DNA from: Luteibacter sp. Sphag1AF
Lineage (GTDB): Bacteria; Pseudomonadota; Gammaproteobacteria; Xanthomonadales; Rhodanobacteraceae
DNA: 64,000 nucleotides
Assembly: GCF_014192715.1 (NCBI RefSeq)
Contig: NZ_JACHYH010000001.1
Coordinates: 1,453,222 to 1,517,221 of the forward strand
Reading direction: 5' to 3'
In this document: positions 38,393 to 47,376 of the stretch, one piece after another
Layout of the letters: each line of letters begins with the position of its first letter
Numbering within the stretch: position 1 is the stretch's first letter
Notes under the pieces: generated by a model
Databases searched by the model: none
Told to the model about the DNA's origin: nothing
What the model saw: the letters and a program-made list of their open reading frames with translations, nothing else
Program-made: the position numbers and the translations under genes

Positions 38393-41300
38393 TTAATCAG
38401 CGACAAATATTCTCAAGCCGATGTCGAATTCTGAAGCGGACGTCCGCCATGAATCGATGAGTTGATACGATTGGACTGTTTCAGGCGCAGCATTGGGACC
38501 TTTTCCCATCTCCGTAAAAAAGTGCGAGAGGGAAAATGAGCGGCCCGCAACGATCCAGATCTCCTTGCTTACGGCATTGGAACGGATTCGCTGGCTAAGC
38601 TCACTGCATACCTTAGTCAACAGGTCTGACGACGTACCACCATGTGTTGCCAAATAATCGTCAGCTGATAGGCCGTCGAACAATCTAATTCTGTGCTTTA
38701 GCTGGTGTTTCGCGGCCTTAGATGGCCAAGCCTCTTGGAGCCAGGAGAGGTTGGCCGGGGAAAATTCTGCGAAGGAGATCAAGTGGGAGATATTCTTTAG
38801 GGCCTGCCCACCTACCTCGACTAAGGAACCGGCTGCGGATTTTGGAGCATTCGCGGTGCCGCATTTAACGTGCACAAAGCAAACTTTGCTCGGCGACGCC
38901 AAAACAAAATCAGCGGGCTCCGTACCCATGTCCGTGCAGAGGCTTATGTCCATGCCTGGCAACGAGTTCCGCATGGCCAAAAGACCTGGCGAATCACTTG
39001 CAATTTTTGGCAGTCGCAAACGATCCAGCAACGCAAAGATTGAACCAGGATCAAACGCGTCTGGTTGAGTGCCCGAGTAGGAATTCTTATGAAGTACCCC
39101 TTTTTCAGTAAGGCCATTCGAACCAAGTTCAGTCACACCCGTCATTGACGATGCGAATGCGCTTGTCTTCAAATCTATTTCCCTCTGATACGGCAGCAGT
39201 ACACGGTAAAAACGCCCATTGATGTAGGTGGTGCCGTCGTTATACAGTGCCTTCAATGGCGCTCGGTTCAAGTAGTCAACGAAGTCCTCACCAGAAGGAT
39301 CGAACACAATTTGCTGGGGAGTTTCAAGCTCGATCCTTCTCGAATCGTCAAGTTTGATAGTCAGAGCTAAATGGTGGCCGATCAAACTCTTGCCGTTGTT
39401 CTTTAGATAAATGAAGTCGGCCGGCATCAAGTATTTCTTATTGTCAATCTTGATGGGTACAGCTTGGTCAAGGTCAGACAAGTCAAGAATTACCGAGCTA
39501 GGAGCTTCCTGGGGCGTGTACTTCACCGGCTGAGCAAACGATTGGATGAAGTCGTTTCCGCCATTTGACCTTGAAGTCATGACGCCGGTTATGTCATCGA
39601 GCCAATCTCGCAATGCGGCCAGCGAAAAATTCTTTCGTTTTTGGTCGGAAACTCGACCAGTATTAATTCCAAGGTAGTAGCTCGAAGTAACAGCCCCGGC
39701 AACTCCAAGGTTATCGACTCGGAGCATAGAAAGCGCGTACGCGGAATTGGACTGACCTGCGGTAACTTGGCTCAAGTTGCCTGCAGCGGACACTCGCTCT
39801 GCTCGCCTGTGGGTGGTGCCTACGGCAACGGCGTGCGCTTCCTTGGGCCTTGCACGTACGTCTCGGCCCGACAGAGCCAACATCGCATCTGTGGGAACGG
39901 ACGCCCGAGTACCGAGGTCTTTGCTTTGACTATGATCGACAGAGCGACTGTCATAAATAGCCAATAGACCGCCAACCTCACGAACGAGAAGCACTTCCAA
40001 GGAAGGCTGGAAGAACAGCTTGTCTTTGAGAAATTTAGAGTTTTCAAATCGGATGCTAACCAGCACCTCGAACTCTTCCGCCTTGAAGCGTCTCACCAAC
40101 TCTCCGTTTCGATGGTAACGCCACCACAACTCATCGACGAACCCATCTATCGAGAATTCATCTGCCTTTTCGACGAAGCAGATAGATGCCGATGGAATGG
40201 TCAGGTCATCGGGAGGGCTCAACTCGCTGATGTCAAACGTCTTCTTGAAACCACCGCCGAAATAGCCAACTCGAGGGAAGACACTCAAGTAGCTATCAAT
40301 GAGGTGGAAAGGATCCAGTGACTTAAGAAAGTTGTTCCACCCTTGAGAGGTTGAAATGGACTCATCGAAGTCTTGATAGTTGCGCCACATCTTCTCATTG
40401 ACGCCATTGGCCAGGTCTAATACCACCGCCTGCATGTCGTCTTTGGTTCGAACAACGCGGCCTACGGCTTGAACTAGCTCTCTGCCGCTGGCTATCGGAT
40501 ATGTGAAAACCATCGTTTTCGCTGATGGAATGTCAATCCCTTCATCGAGCTTTCTCTGATAGACCCAGACCTCGATATCGCCATTAGCAACATCCGGTGG
40601 CACGACCGTATGAAGTCCTGGCTCGTTGGAATTGAATCGTTCGTGGACCGCAGCAACACGAAAGCCTCCAGACTTCAATGCTTCTCTATAACGAACGACG
40701 TCATCAAAACTCTTGCATTTAACCAAGCACTTTGATCCAGGCTGATCCCCGATTGCCTTTTTTAAGGTTGCTACAAGTTCGGCGAGCAAGATCTGCTGAA
40801 ACACCGGGGCTACAAGAACGCCATCATGGATCGCTGCGCTGTAGGTATAGAGATATGCATTCGAAGTATCGATGTCGAACTGGAACAGATCGTTCCGATA
40901 CGGCGTCGCTGTTATAATGAAACGGTGACAGCGAAAGCGGCGCGCCAACTTATTCCAAACTGGTGCGGGCTCCGAGTGACCTTCATCGACGATTACAAGA
41001 TCGATACTCGCTTGCAGTCGATCTAGCTCAGTCTCTTTTAGGCAGCTTAGCTTTTGGAACGTCGAGACAAGGATCTCGGCCTTTGAGTCAACCGTGTGTA
41101 ACCAAGAGACCCGACTGAGCCCTGCAGGTCGATCACCAAGAATCTTGGCAAAAAATGCTCCACCGACTTCGCGACGAAGCTGGTCACATACAGCCTTCCT
41201 AGGACTGATAAGCAACACACGACGGGCCTGTGATGTTTGGGCTAACGTCGCTATCACCCCCGTTTTCCCAGCACCAGTAGGCATGCAAATAAGAAATGCT

Positions 41301-41437
41301 TTGTCGCCTGAGCTGGAACTAAGATATCGGTCGGCTGCTTCGAGCGCGGCCCTCTGTCCCTTTCGAAGACTTGGCAATATTGCTGCTCGCAGTACTGCGC
41401 GCGACGATTCAGTATCGGTGTTATTTTCCGTCCCCAT
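38393..41437 (-). CDS. DEAD/DEAH-box helicase family protein with possible C-terminal nuclease-like domain, defence candidate
   Basis: A 1014-residue protein. The first 380 residues are a superfamily 2 helicase: MPTGAGKTG (Walker A, residues 55-59), VDEGH (Walker B, 151-154), ITATPYR (motif III), VYQRKLDEGIDIPSA, and QAVGRVVRT (motif VI), closest to the restriction-type (HsdR/ResIII-like) group. The rest, over 600 residues, is unlike any domain I can name. Around residues 841-858 it has PADF, then FVHVKCG, and a helix with GGQALKN: the spacing of a PD-(D/E)XK nuclease, but with His in place of the acidic residue before the lysine, so this is a guess. The gene is visibly AT-richer than its neighbours, which suggests transfer. 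No methylase gene is next to it. The ATG at 41437 was taken. Confidence 0.75.
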   Translation of the reverse strand: MGTENNTDTESSRAVLRAAILPSLRKGQRAALEAADRYLSSSSGDKAFLICMPTGAGKTGVIATLAQTSQARRVLLISPRKAVCDQLRREVGGAFFAKILGDRPAGLSRVSWLHTVDSKAEILVSTFQKLSCLKETELDRLQASIDLVIVDEGHSEPAPVWNKLARRFRCHRFIITATPYRNDLFQFDIDTSNAYLYTYSAAIHDGVLVAPVFQQILLAELVATLKKAIGDQPGSKCLVKCKSFDDVVRYREALKSGGFRVAAVHERFNSNEPGLHTVVPPDVANGDIEVWVYQRKLDEGIDIPSAKTMVFTYPIASGRELVQAVGRVVRTKDDMQAVVLDLANGVNEKMWRNYQDFDESISTSQGWNNFLKSLDPFHLIDSYLSVFPRVGYFGGGFKKTFDISELSPPDDLTIPSASICFVEKADEFSIDGFVDELWWRYHRNGELVRRFKAEEFEVLVSIRFENSKFLKDKLFFQPSLEVLLVREVGGLLAIYDSRSVDHSQSKDLGTRASVPTDAMLALSGRDVRARPKEAHAVAVGTTHRRAERVSAAGNLSQVTAGQSNSAYALSMLRVDNLGVAGAVTSSYYLGINTGRVSDQKRKNFSLAALRDWLDDITGVMTSRSNGGNDFIQSFAQPVKYTPQEAPSSVILDLSDLDQAVPIKIDNKKYLMPADFIYLKNNGKSLIGHHLALTIKLDDSRRIELETPQQIVFDPSGEDFVDYLNRAPLKALYNDGTTYINGRFYRVLLPYQREIDLKTSAFASSMTGVTELGSNGLTEKGVLHKNSYSGTQPDAFDPGSIFALLDRLRLPKIASDSPGLLAMRNSLPGMDISLCTDMGTEPADFVLASPSKVCFVHVKCGTANAPKSAAGSLVEVGGQALKNISHLISFAEFSPANLSWLQEAWPSKAAKHQLKHRIRLFDGLSADDYLATHGGTSSDLLTKVCSELSQRIRSNAVSKEIWIVAGRSFSLSHFFTEMGKGPNAAPETVQSYQLIDSWRTSASEFDIGLRIFVAD

Positions 41438-41505
41438 CCTTACGCTTCCTGCTGGTTTAATAGCGACCTGTGAATAAGTGTACTACTACCTAATTGGAGT
41501 TTTGA

Positions 41506-41584
41506 ATGCCATTAACCATATCCAACAAGGGAGAGCCGTCATCGAAGTATCGGCACAAGGGGCTCTCACCCATCAATGCGAGCG
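41506..41584 (+). pseudogene. 5' end of a gene interrupted at the left end of the IS element
   Basis: A well-formed start (GGAG, six bases, ATG) opens a frame translated as MPLTISNKGEPSSKYRHKGL and a few more residues, which runs straight into the left end of the insertion sequence, where it meets a stop. The gene is divergent from the SF2 helicase, 68 bases away, and AT-rich like it. It may be a lost partner of the helicase. The sequence to the right of the IS does not visibly continue it, so the rest was deleted. Confidence 0.45.
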
Positions 41585-41639
41585 TGTAACGACCCACTGA
41601 AGTCCTGCTCAGGTGTTACTTTCCCAAAGGAGCATCCTC

Positions 41640-41955
41640 ATGAGTATCGTGATGGAAGAAGACATCAAACGTTGGACGTGCCGCCGCAAGTCCGCATTGT
41701 TCCTGGAAGTGATTCAGGACAAGACGTCGATATCGGAAGCCAGTCGCCAGTTCGACTTGCCGCCCCTCTGAGATCGAAGGCTGGGTCGAGGACGCGAAGC
41801 GCGGCATGGAGAACGCGCTACGCGCCAATCCGGAAGATGTGCGCGAGCAGTACGAGCGACGGCTGAAGGACCTGCAGGAAGCCTATGGCGAGGCTGTGCT
41901 GGAGTTGCGCGCAAGAAAAAAATTTAGCTCCCTGCTGGGCAAGGACGAGACCTGA
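41640..41955 (+). pseudogene. IS3-family transposase orfA, frameshifted
   Basis: Starts MSIVMEEDIKRWTCRRKSAL, the helix-turn-helix protein of an IS3 element, then hits a stop after SRQFDLPPL. An extra C at about 41764-41768 (CCGCCCCTC) explains the break: in the shifted frame it goes on as EIEGWVEDAKRGMENALRAN and runs to a stop at 41953-41955. A run of seven A at about 41915 resembles a programmed slippage site but the gene is already inactive. Confidence 0.75.
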
Positions 41956-42755
41956 TGGTCTCACGTCAGCAGGGACTGCCTGCCGATGGCTTCGGTGTCT
42001 CCATGGTCCAGTTGTGCCGCTGGTTTGGCGTGGCGCGTCGGACGATCTATTACCGCCCGACCAAGGCGCCGCCGAAGGTGCAAGAGGCTCTCGCTTTGCC
42101 TGTAAAGGCCCTGATCGAGGCCGAACCGTCGCTGGCCTGCTGGGCATGAACAAGAACACGGTCCAACGCATCTTCCCGCTCAAGGGCTGGCAGGTGCGCA
42201 AACGTCCCCTCGGTCAACGTCTGCGTATCCAGGCATTGCCCTCGGTCGCTACCCAGCCGAGCGAGCGTGGGTCGACGGACCTCTGTCGTGTGTGGGGGGG
42301 GGGGGGATGGATGGCTGAGTCTGGCCCTGGTGATTGACTGCCATACCCGCGAACTACTGGGCTGGCACCTGTCGCGTATTGGCAAGGCAAGCACGGCGGC
42401 GGGTGCCCTGGAGCAAGCCCTGATCAGTCGCTTCGGCACGCTGGGGAGGGTTGATACGCCGTTCCTGCTTCAATCGGACAACGGCTTGGTGTTTACCCGC
42501 CGCAAATACACCCACCTGGTCCGACGCTATGGCTGCCAGCAAGAGTTCATCACGCCGCATTGCCCGCAGCAAAACGGCATGGTCGAGCGGGTGATCCGCA
42601 CGCTGAAAGAGCAATGCGTGCATCGCCATCGGTTCGAAAGTCTGACCCACCTCATGCGCACGATCGGCGACTGGATCCACTTCTACAACCACCAGCGACC
42701 GCACCAGGCGTTGAAGATGAAAACACCCGCTGAGGCTCATGCTTTAGCGGCCTGA
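41955..42755 (+). pseudogene. IS3-family transposase orfB, frameshifted
   Basis: Starts with an ATG overlapping the orfA stop and reads MVSRQQGLPADGFGVSMVQL with the RTIYYRP motif; it breaks near 42140 after ALIEAEPSLA, resumes in another frame as GLLGMNKNTVQRIFPLKGW, and breaks again at a run of 13 G (42294-42306). The last frame holds LVIDCHTRELLGW, the second acidic residue in QSDNGLVF and the glutamate in NGMVERVIRTLKEQC, so the DDE core is otherwise preserved. The protein cannot be made intact. Confidence 0.78.
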
Positions 42756-42847
42756 CCTGTGCAGGAAGTGCTGGGTCATTACAAAGTCCTCCTTTGGCTC
42801 GCTTTGTTTCGACTCCTGCATCCTGTACGCCTGTGAATGCACCGGCG

Positions 42848-44602
42848 TCAGGGTCGGCCGTATTCGCTGGTCCCGTCGGCGCCATCGGTACCCGGCGGTA
42901 TCCACAGATGCGGCGGCACCGGCAGGCCCTGGCGGCGACACGCGGTAAGGACGATGGGCCAGTTGTGGTGGACTACGGCAGAGAGTTGGCGCAGCGACGG
43001 CTCGAACTCGCAAGCAGCGATGATGTGCTTGACCAGATGCTCACCCCCCCTCCCGAGACCTGCGTCTATCAGGGCGAGCCCGTGGGAGGGGTCGTGCGTG
43101 TACAACCGCTCGTCGGAATCCGTCGACGGCACCCACAGCTGCAGCGCGCAATGCGGCAGCCTCGCCTCGACAAGGTGCGCCAGGCGGTCGAAGTACGCGG
43201 TCTCGCCGAGGAGATGCAGCCAGGCTCCAAGGAGAGGAAGCAGCGTGCTCGAACCGGTGCCTTGCCGGAACGCCTGGTCAGACATTCCACTGCCTTGGGC
43301 CGCAAGCTCTTCGTAACCCGTGTATGTCACCGGATGGCGCTGACGGCGGACAACGGTAAATTCCAGGCGCTCGACCATGCGGCAAAGCCAGCTGCGCACA
43401 TGCTCGCCGTTGCCGGTGTACTGGCAAAGCAGCAGAAACAACGTGATGTCGGTGGCCTGGCCGTCGTGACAGGGAAGCCAGAGCACCGGATTGGCGGCAA
43501 TCATCGCCAGACCGGTGTTCACGCAAAGCCCCACCACCTCGACCGAGTGCGCCTGCTCATCGATCGCGCCTCCATCAGACACGTCCCCATCGGCCGCCTC
43601 CGCCATGGGTGGCTGCGCGGCATGGTGAAACGACCAGAGTCCGGTCATCGCCACGCGCCCCAGCGCGTCAAACAGCGCAAGGTTCCGGTCGAGGTATTCC
43701 TTCGAGGCGACCTGGAAGGAAAGAGCGTTGAGGACATCGGCGTGGCGTCCGAGTCGGGTCACGTACGCCTCCCCCACCGTCCGGTGCAGGTCAATGGCAT
43801 GCGCGACGGCGGCGAGGATTTTCTTGCGTTGACGCGGCTTGTCGGCCAGCGCCTGGCGCGCGAGCTCCCAGGCACAAAGCACCGCGAGCGCGGTGGCCTG
43901 CCAAGCGGCATCGAGATTGCCAATCTCCCGGCACCAGTTGTGCACGATGGAAGCGGCCAGCGTGATCTGGCGGATGGCCGTCATCCGTTCGGCAACGTCC
44001 CCCGATTCGTTGCGGGAGATGAGCGCATGCGTCAGCTCTTCGAAATGGTGCGCCGACACGTCCGCAATGTCGGCCATCGCGACCGCCTTTTGCAGCATGC
44101 TGCGCATCTCCCGGGGCATGACCTCCTCTCGCAGATGCCCGGTCAGGAGCATGTCGGCGAGCAAGTCCCCGTTCCAGTGGACAAAGGCGATGTTCTCCCG
44201 CCGTTCCTCGCCCTCCGCGAACCTGGTCCAGTCGTCGTGCAACGTCTCATGCATCTGCCCGCCCGTGACGAGGCAGCCGACGACCGGGAGGTGCTGGTGT
44301 TCCGGGGCAATCCGGTTCCTGCGATACGTCGCAAACTGGCGCAGCGATGGTGCGACAGTCTGGGGGCCCCCCTCCCACTCCGAACGCTTCAAGTCGCCAG
44401 GCTTGATGGAAAAGAGGTACATCGCCTCGGTCCCCTTGTACGAACCGACAGCCGCGACATCCACGCCCTTTTGCGTCGTCCCCACCTGCGGCCGGGAGAG
44501 TACCCGGAAGCCCGACTCGGCAAGCAAGTCAGGAAGGAGGACGTCGAGCCCACCCCGCTCGCCGAGGGTTGTCAGGTATTCACGGAGGAGTGCCTTCATC
44601 AC
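42848..44602 (-). CDS. Unrecognised 584-residue protein with an Mrr-like N-terminal domain, third gene of a defence-like operon
   Basis: The first 160 residues look like a restriction endonuclease-type fold: a helix (residues 3-30), GVDVAAV with D48, then YLFSIKPGDL with K67. In Mrr-like enzymes the motif is D, then (E/Q)xK; here Ser65 stands in place of the acidic or Gln residue, so activity is uncertain. A segment NIAFVHWNGDLLADMLLTG follows. Residues 170-584 are helical, with no domain I can name. Its ATG overlaps the stop of the 562-residue gene by 4 bases, which shows coupling. GC content is like the core genome. Convergent to the IS element. Confidence 0.7.
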   Translation of the reverse strand: MMKALLREYLTTLGERGGLDVLLPDLLAESGFRVLSRPQVGTTQKGVDVAAVGSYKGTEAMYLFSIKPGDLKRSEWEGGPQTVAPSLRQFATYRRNRIAPEHQHLPVVGCLVTGGQMHETLHDDWTRFAEGEERRENIAFVHWNGDLLADMLLTGHLREEVMPREMRSMLQKAVAMADIADVSAHHFEELTHALISRNESGDVAERMTAIRQITLAASIVHNWCREIGNLDAAWQATALAVLCAWELARQALADKPRQRKKILAAVAHAIDLHRTVGEAYVTRLGRHADVLNALSFQVASKEYLDRNLALFDALGRVAMTGLWSFHHAAQPPMAEAADGDVSDGGAIDEQAHSVEVVGLCVNTGLAMIAANPVLWLPCHDGQATDITLFLLLCQYTGNGEHVRSWLCRMVERLEFTVVRRQRHPVTYTGYEELAAQGSGMSDQAFRQGTGSSTLLPLLGAWLHLLGETAYFDRLAHLVEARLPHCALQLWVPSTDSDERLYTHDPSHGLALIDAGLGRGGEHLVKHIIAACEFEPSLRQLSAVVHHNWPIVLTACRRQGLPVPPHLWIPPGTDGADGTSEYGRP

Positions 44603-46287
44603 TCGACTCCTGCGAGGCGAAAGGTCACAAGACGCATTTCGTATCCGACCGGGTCAAGGACGCTTGTCGATGGCAATAAATAGCCTCGCTTGATGGTCGC
44701 CATCATGTTTTTTGAGAAGTGCGCCGCCCCGTCCGGTGCGTACACCGAACCCAGTGTGCCGGCCCCGTGGAGCACCTCGATTCGCGTGACAAACGACAAA
44801 AATGCCGATTCTGCTTCCGCCGCACGGGACGATGCCTGCATGTCGCGCTGATTGAGCATGACCATGACGGCTCTGTGTGACGGCGGTGGCCGCAACTCAG
44901 GCAAGGGTGCCATGCCGTCAAGCGTGTGCATATGCGCGTCGTGCTCACGTACGAGTTCCCGCAATCGCTCGTCACCCCGCACATCAGCAGCTGCCTGGAC
45001 CGGGACTCGAAGGCCCTGGTCGTCGCGCAGGAGATCACGCACCAGGGTCAGCAAAGGTGCGCGGGCGACCTCTTCCGCGCCATCGAGCAGGGCAAGGAGA
45101 ACGGCCATGGCACTCTGCGGCGCGTGAAGCATCCAGGCGACGGCCTTCATCCCGACAAACAATCGCCGGTCGGCCATCGGCGCGACCGAGGACGATGGAA
45201 CACAAAAGTCGTCGGCGCCACCCATCGCACGCATGGTGAAAAAGTGCGCCATTCCCGGGAGCACCCGCAAATCATCACGCCGCAACCAGCCGAGGACGAC
45301 ATCGCACCGGGTGTCAGCATCGAGCGTGTCGAGAAGTACCGCGACGATTGCATTGGTACCGACCATCTCGCAGAGGCGCACCGCAGAATCCACATGACCG
45401 GCGCTGGCGAGCTTTCGGACCACCTCGGTCACATCCCCCGATGACGCGTCGGCGCCCAGAGCACCGAGCGCATCAACCACCGGCTCCCGCGCGTTCGAGG
45501 TCATGAAGGCCGGCGAGATGCGAAGCCCCAAGCTCGCCTGGCGCAGACAGGCCGCGTCCCCTCCATTGAGGATGGCGGTCACCACATCGGCAATATCAAC
45601 ATTTTCCATGAGGTCGGTCAGGTGGATGACCACCTTGATGAGCAGCAGGCGCTCCTCGTCCGACGCCTCAGCCAGCAACGACGGGAGGATGGCGACGGTC
45701 GCACGGACGCCGGCCGCATCATCCGTCATGTTCGACAGCGCATCGAGCGCCTGCACACGGACCTCCTTCGCCTCGTCGCCAAGCCAATCCCGCGCGACCT
45801 GGGGCGTACCTCGTGCCTGGAGTGCAAGGGTGAAGAGACGCGCCTGCAAATGGCGCTCAGCCGGTGCGCGCGTCACCGCCTGGCAAACATCTGCGTTGGC
45901 ACGAAGCCAGGCCGTCACCGCCGGAGCAACAAGGCCCATGCCAAGATGCGTGTCCTCGACGGCGACAAGAAAGTCCGCCATCGCCATCGCACTCGATTGC
46001 AGGGCGGGCAACACTCTCGCCATCCGCTGGCCGAATGGATAGGCAACATCCCAGTCGAGGCCGTCGAGGGCACTGCGGCAGCGCTCCAGCAAATTGACGC
46101 GCCCGGCGTTGTGGAGGGCGACCCACGCGTCGTCATCGCTCTCCTGCGCCCGTTGTGGCACGGGTTCAGCAGCGCCGGCAAACCTCTCCGCAAACGTGTC
46201 ACTCGCATGAAGCGTCACACGCTCATCATCGGTCAGCGGTCGGTCCATGGGCTGCATCCAAAAAGAAGGGGCCGCGTCGTTATACAA
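44599..46287 (-). CDS. Unrecognised 562-residue HEAT-like helical protein, second gene of the same operon
   Basis: An all-helical protein. Segments such as EAKEVRVQALDALSNM, followed by RATVAILPSLLAEASDEERL, repeat with HEAT-like spacing across residues 130-400, so a solenoid that binds a partner or nucleic acid is likely. The C-terminal part (VRELVREHDAHMH and on) is helical too, ending in a beta-rich tail (GYEMRLVTFRLAGVE). No catalytic motif is seen. Start candidates are ATGs at 46287, 46257 and 46248; none has a good ribosome site. It follows the membrane protein gene by 30 bases and overlaps the Mrr-like gene. Confidence 0.65.
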   Translation of the reverse strand: MYNDAAPSFWMQPMDRPLTDDERVTLHASDTFAERFAGAAEPVPQRAQESDDDAWVALHNAGRVNLLERCRSALDGLDWDVAYPFGQRMARVLPALQSSAMAMADFLVAVEDTHLGMGLVAPAVTAWLRANADVCQAVTRAPAERHLQARLFTLALQARGTPQVARDWLGDEAKEVRVQALDALSNMTDDAAGVRATVAILPSLLAEASDEERLLLIKVVIHLTDLMENVDIADVVTAILNGGDAACLRQASLGLRISPAFMTSNAREPVVDALGALGADASSGDVTEVVRKLASAGHVDSAVRLCEMVGTNAIVAVLLDTLDADTRCDVVLGWLRRDDLRVLPGMAHFFTMRAMGGADDFCVPSSSVAPMADRRLFVGMKAVAWMLHAPQSAMAVLLALLDGAEEVARAPLLTLVRDLLRDDQGLRVPVQAAADVRGDERLRELVREHDAHMHTLDGMAPLPELRPPPSHRAVMVMLNQRDMQASSRAAEAESAFLSFVTRIEVLHGAGTLGSVYAPDGAAHFSKNMMATIKRGYLLPSTSVLDPVGYEMRLVTFRLAGVE

Positions 46288-46317
46288 CAGCTGTCGCCCG
46301 GTAGAAGAAGCGCTAGG

Positions 46318-47016
46318 CTATCCCCCGGCCGCCAAATCCCTGTCCTCGCCACCAACATTCCTTCCTCGGATAGGCGTGACCGACCTGGATCCTGGGGCCG
46401 GCGCAAAAACGGACTGGCTATCGGACCAGGCGGGGAAGAACCGGTCGAGTCGACTGACGACCACGTGAGCGGCTTCGTACCGCTGGGCGGCGAGAAAATG
46501 AAAGAAGAACCAGGCCCCAGAGAGTACAAACAGCCAGCCGACCACGGCGGGCTCAAGAACGTGGGCAAGGAGCTTTGCCAGCGGCGCGAGACCCAGCAGC
46601 GGGACGCAGGCAGCAACCATGGCGCCGATGCCATGGACACGATAATCCCAGCGCGCGAACTTCAGTCCACGACGATGCGTCAATCCCAAGCCTTCCGCGT
46701 TGACTTCAAGCATCACCCGACACCGCGACAGGCGAAGGAAAAATTCCGTGGTGTTGTGTCGCGACAGGCCGAAGCGGATTTCCCGGTCGCCGAGCAGATA
46801 GCCGTGGGCATCAGCAAAGGTCGATTCGAGTAAGGCGGGGGCAGCCGTCTTCCACCGCTGACCCTCAAGAAGATGGCGCCACGCATTGACCTTCGCTCCC
46901 TTGTATTCGCGGTTTTTTGTAACGAAGTCGATGAAGACCTTCAGCCCAGCCCAGAGAGCGCCGCTGCCTACAATGCCCGAGAGCGCCAGAACCGCCTGCG
47001 TGAATGTCGCGTCCAT
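46318..47016 (-). CDS. Unrecognised membrane protein, first gene of the three-gene operon
   Basis: A 232-residue protein with one hydrophobic segment near the start (QAVLALSGIVGSGALWAGL) and two in the middle (IGAMVAACVPLLGLAPL and VVGWLFVLSGAWFFFHFLA), with a cytoplasmic-looking domain of about 100 residues between them (NREYKGAKVNAWRHLLEGQR and HGYLLGDREIRFGLSRHNT). The C-terminal 50 residues are polar. The ATG at 47016 has an excellent ribosome site (AGGAGGA, six bases upstream), so the longer frame to 47106 is ruled out. In many defence operons a membrane protein is the effector; that is only inference here. Confidence 0.65.
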   Translation of the reverse strand: MDATFTQAVLALSGIVGSGALWAGLKVFIDFVTKNREYKGAKVNAWRHLLEGQRWKTAAPALLESTFADAHGYLLGDREIRFGLSRHNTTEFFLRLSRCRVMLEVNAEGLGLTHRRGLKFARWDYRVHGIGAMVAACVPLLGLAPLAKLLAHVLEPAVVGWLFVLSGAWFFFHFLAAQRYEAAHVVVSRLDRFFPAWSDSQSVFAPAPGSRSVTPIRGRNVGGEDRDLAAGG

Positions 47017-47121
47017 CGCCGTCCTCCTGTGATGCCAGGACGATGCCGGAAGGCCGTCTCGAATCCTGAGATACGCATACCCGCTCGGGGCACCGCTCAG
47101 AGTCACCCCGTGCCGGAGGCC

Positions 47122-47376
47122 TCAGCGGAACGTGTCCCTGATTCGCTCGGCGCCTGCCTTATCACCCTTGGCCAATTTGTCCAGGTAGCAGGCAAACCAC
47201 GCGCGGGCGGCAATCCCCGGCGCAGCACTCGTCGGAAGATCCCCGACCTTTGGCAGGTCGTCCATGTACGCCTCGGCAACTTTCTCTTGGTCGGGTTGAG
47301 ACGCGCTTCTGAATGCGCTCCCTTTACTTTCCGGCCCGAAGAACTCCTGCCAGGCGTCATGGAAGCCCTGCCGCAC
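47122..47376 (-). CDS. Small soluble protein, 84 residues, upstream of the membrane protein gene
   Basis: A possible protein beginning with GTG, reading MRQGFHDAWQEFFGPESKG and ending LAKGDKAGAERIRDTFR. It is hydrophilic, with balanced charge, and looks like a real small domain. It is 105 bases upstream of the membrane protein gene in the same direction and could be the first gene of that operon or an independent gene. GAGGGG in front of the GTG could serve as ribosome site. No family recognised. Confidence 0.5.
   Translation of the reverse strand: MRQGFHDAWQEFFGPESKGSAFRSASQPDQEKVAEAYMDDLPKVGDLPTSAAPGIAARAWFACYLDKLAKGDKAGAERIRDTFR

Larger units (their letters stand above)
41585..42783 (+). 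mobile_element. Degenerate IS3-family insertion sequence, about 1.2 kb
   Basis: The ends are inverted repeats: TGTAACGACCCA at the left, TGTAATGACCCA at the right when read inward, with further matches through CAGG about 28 bases in. The interior encodes a two-gene transposase of the IS3 type (helix-turn-helix orfA, DDE orfB). Both frames are broken. No 3-base target duplication is visible (GCG on the left, AAG on the right), which suggests rearrangement after insertion. Confidence 0.8.

Noticed and set aside
42794..44683. 629-residue plus-strand frame opposite the Mrr-like gene
   Set aside because: The minus-strand reading has coupled starts with its neighbour, a plausible fold and normal amino acid composition; the plus-strand frame does not.
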